Made by a program: the position numbers and the translations under genes. Below, piece after piece: positions 1 to 3,417 of a stretch of 6,361 nucleotides of DNA. The notes under the pieces were generated by a model. It worked only from the letters and a program-made list of their open reading frames with translations, searched no databases and was not told the DNA's origin. Positions within the stretch are counted from its first letter, which is position 1. Each line of letters starts with the position of its first letter. The stretch is from the NCBI GenBank assembly GCA_003542385.1, contig DPKT01000001.1, positions 1-6,361 on the forward strand, written 5' to 3'. The DNA comes from Desulfomicrobium sp. (GTDB lineage: Bacteria > Desulfobacterota > Desulfovibrionia > Desulfovibrionales > Desulfomicrobiaceae).

Positions 1-595
1 CCAGGCGGCAGCCGCCGGCCTGGGTGGGGATGGTCGTCACGCCCAGGGTTCTGGCCAGGTCGTACTGCCCTTTCCGCCCGCGGCCCACCAGGGACGGGAG
101 CTTCGAGCGGTCGACGAGGCCCGACTCCTCCATGGGCGTGGGCTGGAGCACGCCCGCGCTCAGGGGGCGCAGCAGCACGTCGCGCACGTCGGCGTCGTTG
201 CGGATGATGTTCAGTGTGTCGGCGCGCTGCGACATGGGGCGCTGCCCGAGGACCTCGCCGGAAATGATGAACTTCGCGCCGTATGCCGGCAGCAGTTCCT
301 TGGCCCTGCGCAGCATGAGGATCTTGCAGTCCACGCATGGGTTCAGAACCTTGCCGAAGCCGTGGGGCGGGAAGGCGGCCATGAGGTCGACGAACTCCTG
401 GCCGACGTCGATGACCTCCACCGGGATGCCGTACTCGCTCTCCCAGAAGTCCTTTTTCTCGGGCTTGCCGAAAAAGGGGCTGACGAAGTGCAGGCCCAGG
501 ACCCTGTGCCCGTGGCTCTGCAGGAGCTTGGTGGCCAGGATGCTGTCCAGGCCTCCGGAAAAGAGGGACAGTGCGTCGAATGATTCTGTGGTCAT
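1..595 (-). CDS. PP-loop ATPase related to the tRNA 2-thiouridylase MnmA (partial, C-terminus beyond the window)
   Basis: The minus-strand frame is open from 595 to the window edge and gives 198 residues. An N-terminal PP-loop SGGLDS (residues 13-18) is the ATP-pyrophosphatase signature used to adenylate a tRNA base. NPCVDC (85-90) gives a CxxC pair matching the NPCVxC motif that holds a catalytic cysteine in MnmA. A further cysteine lies in AGGC near the visible end (C196). Such proteins are often annotated as tRNA (5-methylaminomethyl-2-thiouridylate)-methyltransferase, and thiolation of tRNA U34 or a related base is the likely reaction. It resembles a shorter MnmA-like paralogue rather than classical MnmA, so substrate and sulfur donor are uncertain. 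The start is ambiguous: in-frame ATGs occur at 595, 601 and 646, none with a Shine-Dalgarno; 595 and 601 sit closest to the PP-loop. It lies downstream of the tRNA-fMet gene on the same strand. Confidence 0.85.
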   Translation of the reverse strand, partial: MTTESFDALSLFSGGLDSILATKLLQSHGHRVLGLHFVSPFFGKPEKKDFWESEYGIPVEVIDVGQEFVDLMAAFPPHGFGKVLNPCVDCKILMLRRAKELLPAYGAKFIISGEVLGQRPMSQRADTLNIIRNDADVRDVLLRPLSAGVLQPTPMEESGLVDRSKLPSLVGRGRKGQYDLARTLGVTTIPTQAGGCRL

Positions 596-602
596 GTTCA
601 TG

Positions 603-631
603 GAAATAATCGTTGCGGGCAGGCCGGACAA
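603..631 (-). promoter_or_regulatory. Weak candidate promoter for the PP-loop ATPase gene
   Basis: Reading the minus strand, TTGTCC (631-626) and TATTTC (608-603) are separated by 17 bases. The match to consensus is only partial (4/6 and 3/6). If real, transcription would begin almost at the ATG at 595, which would fit the lack of a ribosome binding site. This is a speculative call. Confidence 0.2.
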
Positions 632-682
632 GGAAGGGCCGCCCATGTTGGACCGGATGTCGGCGGATATGTCGGGCTGGGC

Positions 683-720
683 AAAACGGAAAGGGCTTGA
701 ATGTTTCCATCCAAGCCCTT
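683..720 (-). terminator. Hairpin terminator downstream of tRNA-fMet
   Basis: On the minus strand AAGGGCTTG (720-712) and CAAGCCCTT (699-691) form a perfect 9-bp stem with a 12-base loop. The following TCCGTTTTG is a short, interrupted T tract. The hairpin begins nine bases after the tRNA CCA end and would terminate the tRNA transcript, or at least reduce read-through into the PP-loop ATPase gene. The weak T tract suggests termination may be incomplete. Confidence 0.65.
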
Positions 721-728
721 GATCTCTT

Positions 729-805
729 TGGTAGCGGGGGCAGGATTTGAACCTACGGCCTTCGGGTTATGAGCCCGACGAGCTACCATGCTGCTCCACC
801 CCGCG
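729..805 (-). tRNA. Initiator tRNA-fMet (CAT anticodon), CCA encoded
   Basis: Read on the minus strand, this 77-base gene starts CGCGGGGTGGAGCAG and ends in a genome-encoded ACCA. The anticodon arm has loop CTCATAA closed by three consecutive G-C pairs (GGG/CCC), the hallmark of bacterial initiators that lets the tRNA enter the ribosomal P site. The T loop is TTCAAAT and the D arm is GAGC/GCTC. Position 1 is C and does not pair with position 72, the feature that prevents use in elongation and allows formylation. Here position 72 reads T, giving C1·U72 rather than the C1·A72 of E. coli. The other six acceptor pairs are Watson-Crick. A consensus-like promoter lies upstream and a hairpin terminator downstream, so it is probably an independent unit. 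Confidence 0.97.
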
Positions 806-820
806 TCATGTGAGAAGAGC

Positions 821-849
821 TTTCTATGCAGGTTTACAAGGCTTGTCAA
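821..849 (-). promoter_or_regulatory. Sigma-70-type promoter of tRNA-fMet
   Basis: On the minus strand a perfect -35 TTGACA (849-844) is followed by a 17-base spacer and a -10 TAGAAA (826-821, 4/6 match). The predicted start near 814 lies about nine bases before the mature tRNA 5' end, a short leader for RNase P to remove. A strong -35 box with optimal spacing suits an abundant stable RNA. Confidence 0.7.
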
Positions 850-859
850 ATGCTATAGT
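833..859 (+). promoter_or_regulatory. Candidate extended -10 promoter for the GT2 glycosyltransferase
   Basis: TGC followed by TATAGT (854-859) forms an extended -10 element (TG at 851-852). A possible -35 TTTACA (833-838) sits 15 bases upstream, closer than ideal. The predicted start, near 866-868, leaves only a few bases before the ATG at 873. It overlaps the divergent tRNA-fMet promoter almost completely. Confidence 0.4.
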
Positions 860-872
860 CACTTTTTTTCGT

Positions 873-1604
873 ATGCAGAACAAAATCGACAAAATTTCAC
901 TGATAATTCCGGTATATAACGAAGAAGAAAATCTTCGGGATCTGTATCTGGAGATCACGCGGAGCCTTTCCGGGCTGACCTGCGGGTGGGAAATGGTGCT
1001 GGTCGACGACGGCAGCTCCGACGCGAGCCTGTCCGTCATCCGCGAGATGGCCGCCGCCGATCCCCGTGTGCGGTATATCTCTTTCGCCAGGAACTGCGGG
1101 CAGTCCGCCGCCTTTGCCGCGGGTTTCCGTTTTGCCGGCGGCGATGCGGTCGTGACCCTCGACGCGGACCTGCAGAACGACCCGGCCGACATCCCGGCCA
1201 TGCTCGATGTGTACGAGCAGGGGGCGGACATGGTCATCGGCTGGCGGATCAGGCGCCGGGATTCCTTCGTCAAACGCTGCGCCTCCCGCTTCGCCAACTG
1301 GGTGCGCAACAGGGTCAGCCGGGAAACCGTGCGCGACACGGGCTGCTCCCTCAAGGTCATGCGTACGGAAATGGTCCGCTCCATTCCCATGTTCACCGGC
1401 ATGCACCGCTTTCTGCCGACGCTCATGAAGCTGGAGGGCGCCAGGGTGGCCGAGGTGCCCGTCAATCACCGTCCCAGGAGCAAGGGCGTCTCGAAGTACG
1501 GGATCTGGGACCGGGCCTGGGCCTCGGCGTACGACCTCCTGGCCGTGCGCTGGATGCAGAAGCGCCACATCGGCTACGATGTCGCCGACACGAACCTGAA
1601 ATGA
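873..1604 (+). CDS. GT2-family polyprenyl-phosphate glycosyltransferase (dolichol-phosphate mannose synthase-like)
   Basis: This 243-residue GT-A fold enzyme probably transfers a sugar from a nucleotide-sugar to undecaprenyl phosphate at the cytoplasmic face of the inner membrane. The order of motifs fits family 2: IPVYNEEENL (12-21), the nucleotide-binding VDDGSSD (44-50), the ARNCGQSAA segment (72-80), the metal-binding DADLQND (97-103) and a later DTGCSLK. No transmembrane helices follow the catalytic domain, unlike ArnC or GtrB, so it is the short Dpm1-like type. ATG 873 is chosen because the family begins just before the IPVYNE strand; the frame is open upstream through the tRNA region, but that extension has no family character. 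No Shine-Dalgarno is visible. The neighbouring LAB_N and PAP2 genes support a role in lipid A or lipid-linked sugar chemistry. The donor sugar cannot be read from the sequence. Confidence 0.88.
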   Translation: MQNKIDKISLIIPVYNEEENLRDLYLEITRSLSGLTCGWEMVLVDDGSSDASLSVIREMAAADPRVRYISFARNCGQSAAFAAGFRFAGGDAVVTLDADLQNDPADIPAMLDVYEQGADMVIGWRIRRRDSFVKRCASRFANWVRNRVSRETVRDTGCSLKVMRTEMVRSIPMFTGMHRFLPTLMKLEGARVAEVPVNHRPRSKGVSKYGIWDRAWASAYDLLAVRWMQKRHIGYDVADTNLK

Positions 1605-1605
1605 A

Positions 1606-1666
1606 CCCCGGCCCGTCCGGGCAAGGCCGACGGCCGCGCTCCAGCGCGGAAGGGGCGTTGCCGGGG
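1606..1666 (+). other. GC-rich inverted repeats between the GT2 and LAB_N genes
   Basis: CCGCGCT (1634-1640) and AGCGCGG (1643-1649) form a tight 7-bp hairpin. CCCCGGC (1606-1612) and GCCGGGG (1660-1666) can pair around it. No T tract follows, so it is not a standard intrinsic terminator. It could mark an mRNA processing or stability site between the two genes, or simply reflect base composition. Confidence 0.35.
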
Positions 1667-1704
1667 CTTGCCTGAATCCGGCGCCAATGCGTCATGGGTG
1701 GGAT

Positions 1705-1992
1705 ATGGACTTTTCGACCGAGTGGTGGCTGCTGGCCATCGGCTTTCTGGGCCAGGCCTTTTTCTTCATGCGCTTTTTCTGGCAGTGGGTGGTCTCCGAA
1801 AAGGAGAAGCGCAGCGTCATCCCCATAAGCTTCTGGTATTTCAGCCTGCTGGGGAGTTTTTTTCTGCTGACCTACGCCATCCTGCGCCGCGACATCGTCT
1901 TCATCGTCGGCCAGTCCACGGGTTCCGTCATCTACTTGCGCAACCTGTACCTCATCCACCGCGAGCGGATGCGGTCGCAGAGGGAGGGGTAG
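1705..1992 (+). CDS. LAB_N (lipid A biosynthesis N-terminal domain) small membrane protein
   Basis: The 95-residue product is almost wholly membrane-embedded, with three hydrophobic segments at about 8-28, 43-61 and 66-85. It carries the conserved pattern of the lipid-A-disaccharide synthase N-terminal domain: GQAFFFMRFFWQW, an SEKEKRSVIP loop, the FWYFSLLG turn, the RRD motif before the third helix, and GSVIYLRNL near the end. Free-standing copies usually sit beside GT2 polyprenyl-phosphate glycosyltransferases, as here, and are suspected to support glycolipid handling; the biochemical role is not established. ATG 1705 follows a G-rich GGTGGG; an in-frame ATG at 1687 would add six polar residues. 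The last 61 bp are antisense to the 3' end of the convergent PAP2 gene. Confidence 0.87.
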   Translation: MDFSTEWWLLAIGFLGQAFFFMRFFWQWVVSEKEKRSVIPISFWYFSLLGSFFLLTYAILRRDIVFIVGQSTGSVIYLRNLYLIHRERMRSQREG

Positions 1993-2534
1993 ACCACCAG
2001 GACGATGCCGCCCACGGCGAGCCCGACGGCCCAGCCGGCCAGGACGTCCGTGGGGAAGTGCTTGCCGACGTACACGCGCGAAAAGCCGATGGCCAACGGG
2101 ACGAGCCACAGGGCCTTTCTGCGCCATCCGGCGTACAGGAAGAGCGTGGCCGCGGCAGCGTTTGACGCATGGGACGAGGGGAAGGACGAGCCGGAGCGTT
2201 TGTCCGTCGTGAAGTCGGCGGGCCGCGCTTTCCAGACGCCCGAGTCCTGGTAGCGGGTCCCGGGCAGGCTGTGGTGGGGCCGCACACGCCCCGCGATCTC
2301 CTTGATCTGGTAGCAGGTCAGGTCCGAAACGGCGATGCACAGGGCCATACCCACGACCACGGCCAGGGTCACGCGCCTGCTCCACAGGCCCATGGCGGCC
2401 AGGGCGATGCATGATACCCACAGGACGGCCTCGTTCGAGAAGAGCGGCATGACCGCGTCGAACAGGCCATTCTGCATGTCCTGATTCATCCAGGCGAAGA
2501 GCGCCAGCTCCCAGTCCGGGGTGTGAAAATGCAT
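1932..2534 (-). CDS. PAP2-family membrane phosphatase
   Basis: The 200-residue integral membrane protein has all three parts of the PAP2 (type 2 phosphatidic acid phosphatase) active site: KEIAGRVRP (KxxxxxxRP), then SFPSSHASN (PSGH-like, with the proton-donating histidine), then SRVYVGKHFPTD (SRxxxxxHxxxD, with the nucleophilic histidine). Several hydrophobic helices surround them. Family members dephosphorylate undecaprenyl pyrophosphate, phosphatidylglycerol phosphate or lipid A outside the cytoplasmic membrane. With a polyprenyl-phosphate glycosyltransferase and LAB_N next door, carrier-lipid recycling or lipid A dephosphorylation are the likeliest roles, but the substrate is not determined. 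The start at 2534 is supported by AAAGGAGG a few bases upstream on the minus strand. The C-terminal tail is very basic, and its coding sequence overlaps the LAB_N gene tail to tail. It is divergent from rpmH. Confidence 0.93.
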   Translation of the reverse strand: MHFHTPDWELALFAWMNQDMQNGLFDAVMPLFSNEAVLWVSCIALAAMGLWSRRVTLAVVVGMALCIAVSDLTCYQIKEIAGRVRPHHSLPGTRYQDSGVWKARPADFTTDKRSGSSFPSSHASNAAAATLFLYAGWRRKALWLVPLAIGFSRVYVGKHFPTDVLAGWAVGLAVGGIVLVVYPSLCDRIRSRWMRYRLRK

Positions 2535-2605
2535 GGTCCCTCCTTTATCCGCCTAGTTTGGGTGAAGCGGATGAAATTGTCCAGAGTTGACATGCACGAG
2601 AGTGC

Positions 2606-2634
2606 TTGACGAGTCGCTTTCTTGCGGCTATTTT
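2606..2634 (+). promoter_or_regulatory. Promoter of the rpmH-rnpA cluster
   Basis: TTGACG (2606-2611) and TATTTT (2629-2634) are separated by exactly 17 bases, and transcription would start near 2641. This leaves a leader of about 25 bases before the rpmH ATG. A second -35-like TTGACA at 2587-2592 has no partner at the right distance. A short inverted repeat, GCAC-GAGA-GTGC (2594-2605), lies between the two TTGAC boxes and could be an operator, though that is only a guess. Confidence 0.7.
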
Positions 2635-2665
2635 CCCAGTTTACTTTTTTCGAAGGAGAACAGAA

Positions 2666-2803
2666 ATGAGCAAGAGAACATATCAGCCCAGCACCACCAA
2701 GCGCAAAAGAAGCCACGGGTTCCTGGTGCGCTCCCGGACCAAGAACGGCCAGGCAGTCCTGCGCCGCAGAAGAGCCAAGGGAAGAAAAAGATTAGCCGTC
2801 TAA
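2666..2803 (+). CDS. rpmH: 50S ribosomal protein L34
   Basis: The 45-residue, extremely basic protein matches L34 along its length: it starts MSKRTYQPS, continues with KRKRSHGFLVRS, and ends in a run of Arg/Lys. L34 is a late-assembling large-subunit protein that binds 23S rRNA; 44-46 residues is the normal bacterial size. AAGGAG at 2653-2658, seven bases before the ATG, is an excellent ribosome binding site. It is the first gene of the cluster, directly downstream of the TTGACG/TATTTT promoter. Its last four codons and stop overlap the proposed start of rnpA. dnaA, the usual upstream neighbour in many bacteria, is replaced here by the divergent PAP2 gene. Confidence 0.98.
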   Translation: MSKRTYQPSTTKRKRSHGFLVRSRTKNGQAVLRRRRAKGRKRLAV

Positions 2804-3162
2804 CCTCCCCTTCCTCGTACCGCCTGAAGAGACGGCCCCAGTTCACGAGCTGTTTTGATCGGGGCCGTCGTTTTTTTTCAAAGAGTTTCAGCCTCTTTGT
2901 TCTCGAGCGGGAAGACGCCGGGGGGACCTGGCGTCTTGGACTGACGGTGAGCAGAAAAGTTGGCAAATCCGTGCGGCGCAACCGGATCAAACGTCTGGTC
3001 CGGGAGTTTTTCCGGCTCCATCAGCACGATTTTTCCCTGCGCGCGGACATTGTCGTCGTGCCCAAGCGAGGCATCTGCGCGGACAGCCTGAGCCTGGCGC
3101 AGGTATCCTCGGAACTCGGCCCCCTGATGGCGAAGATCGTGTCCCGGGCCACCGCCGGGTAG
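2791..3162 (+). CDS. rnpA: RNase P protein component, probable ATT start
   Basis: RnpA is the protein cofactor of RNase P, which trims the 5' leaders of pre-tRNAs. The reading shows the family landmarks: an N-terminal YRLKRRPQF helix region, the GLTVSRKVG strand, and the RNR motif in SVRRNRIKRLVREFFR, followed by ADIVVVPKRG. From 2791 the product is 123 residues, the normal size. There is no ATG, GTG or TTG where the family begins. ATT 2791 is chosen because AAGGGAAG lies just upstream (2777-2784) and the residues after it align with the usual N-terminus. The only canonical-type starts upstream in frame are TTG 2587 and GTG 2602, both before the predicted transcription start. CTG 2824 is possible but lacks a Shine-Dalgarno and would cut the conserved N-terminus. 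The gene overlaps rpmH by 13 bp and contains a terminator-like hairpin. The identity is secure; the start is inferred. Confidence 0.93.
   Translation: MSRLTSPSSYRLKRRPQFTSCFDRGRRFFSKSFSLFVLEREDAGGTWRLGLTVSRKVGKSVRRNRIKRLVREFFRLHQHDFSLRADIVVVPKRGICADSLSLAQVSSELGPLMAKIVSRATAG
2795..2836 (+). promoter_or_regulatory. Possible antiterminator pairing at the rpmH/rnpA junction
   Basis: GCCGTCT (2795-2801) is perfectly complementary to AGACGGC (2830-2836), a 7-bp pairing with a 28-base loop. It uses six of the nine bases of the 5' arm of the downstream terminator stem, so the two structures exclude each other. The 5' partner lies on the rpmH stop codon and rnpA codons 2-4, where ribosomes ending rpmH or starting rnpA would mask it. 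The pairing is visible; the regulatory role is inferred. Confidence 0.45.
2831..2878 (+). terminator. Intrinsic terminator / attenuator inside rnpA
   Basis: GACGGCCCC (2831-2839) and GGGGCCGTC (2861-2869) form a perfect 9-bp stem with eight G-C pairs. A 21-base loop lies between them, and after one G comes a run of eight T (2871-2878). This is the full layout of a rho-independent terminator, yet it lies within rnpA codons 14-30, starting 28 bases after the rpmH stop. The T run is encoded by consecutive TTT TTT TCA codons, where this genome often uses TTC for Phe. It could end most transcripts after rpmH and let a minority continue into rnpA and beyond. The stem encodes conserved RnpA residues (RRP and GRR), so protein constraint could have created part of it. 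Confidence 0.65.
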
Positions 3163-3178
3163 GCTGACCGGAGATTGC

Positions 3179-3412
3179 ATGAGACGAGCATTCGTATCTT
3201 TCCTTTCCCTGTATCAGTACCTGATATCCCCGCTGTATTCCCCGTGTTGCCGCTTCACTCCTTCGTGTTCCGAGTACGCCCGGCAGGCCGTCATGACTCA
3301 TGGCATCTTCCGGGGGATGGGCCTCGCCTTCATGCGGATCATGCGTTGTCATCCCCTGTGCGCCGGCGGCTACGACCCGGTTCCCTCCCCTAACTTCTCA
3401 AAGAGAGATTGA
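3179..3412 (+). CDS. yidD: Membrane protein insertion efficiency factor YidD
   Basis: The 77-residue protein matches the small YidD family, in which the typical core contains LYQYLISPLYSPCCRFTPSC, SEYA, and the C-terminal HPLCAGGYDPVP motif; all are present. Conserved cysteines occur in CC, SC and PLC. A hydrophobic, amphipathic N-terminal helix (about 4-21) fits its known peripheral association with the inner membrane, where it aids YidC-dependent insertion. The ATG at 3179 follows GGAG (3170-3173) by five bases. It starts 16 bases after rnpA and ends five bases before yidC, the standard gene order, so it is surely cotranscribed. Confidence 0.96.
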   Translation: MRRAFVSFLSLYQYLISPLYSPCCRFTPSCSEYARQAVMTHGIFRGMGLAFMRIMRCHPLCAGGYDPVPSPNFSKRD

Positions 3413-3417
3413 AATCG

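Noticed and set aside
24..722. A 232-codon plus-strand open frame at the left end
   Set aside because: The minus-strand frame here carries SGGLDS and NPCVDC motifs; the plus frame is Ser/Arg/Met-rich with no recognisable domain and runs into the tRNA terminator.
598..849. An 83-codon minus-strand open frame over the tRNA
   Set aside because: It includes the whole tRNA-fMet and its promoter, a common source of false ORFs.
747..872. A longer N-terminus for the GT2 gene starting at 747
   Set aside because: The extra 42 codons run through the tRNA-fMet gene and its promoter and have no family similarity; the family starts near ATG 873.
1462..2421. A 319-codon minus-strand open frame across GT2, LAB_N and PAP2
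   Set aside because: It is a shadow of real genes, Arg/Gly/Pro-rich without domains, and conflicts with the motif-bearing PAP2 frame on the same strand.
2587..2790. Upstream TTG or GTG starts giving a 186-191 residue RnpA
   Set aside because: Both starts precede the predicted rpmH -10 box and transcription start, and the added residues have no RnpA similarity. Kept as a finding because Thermus uses such an arrangement.
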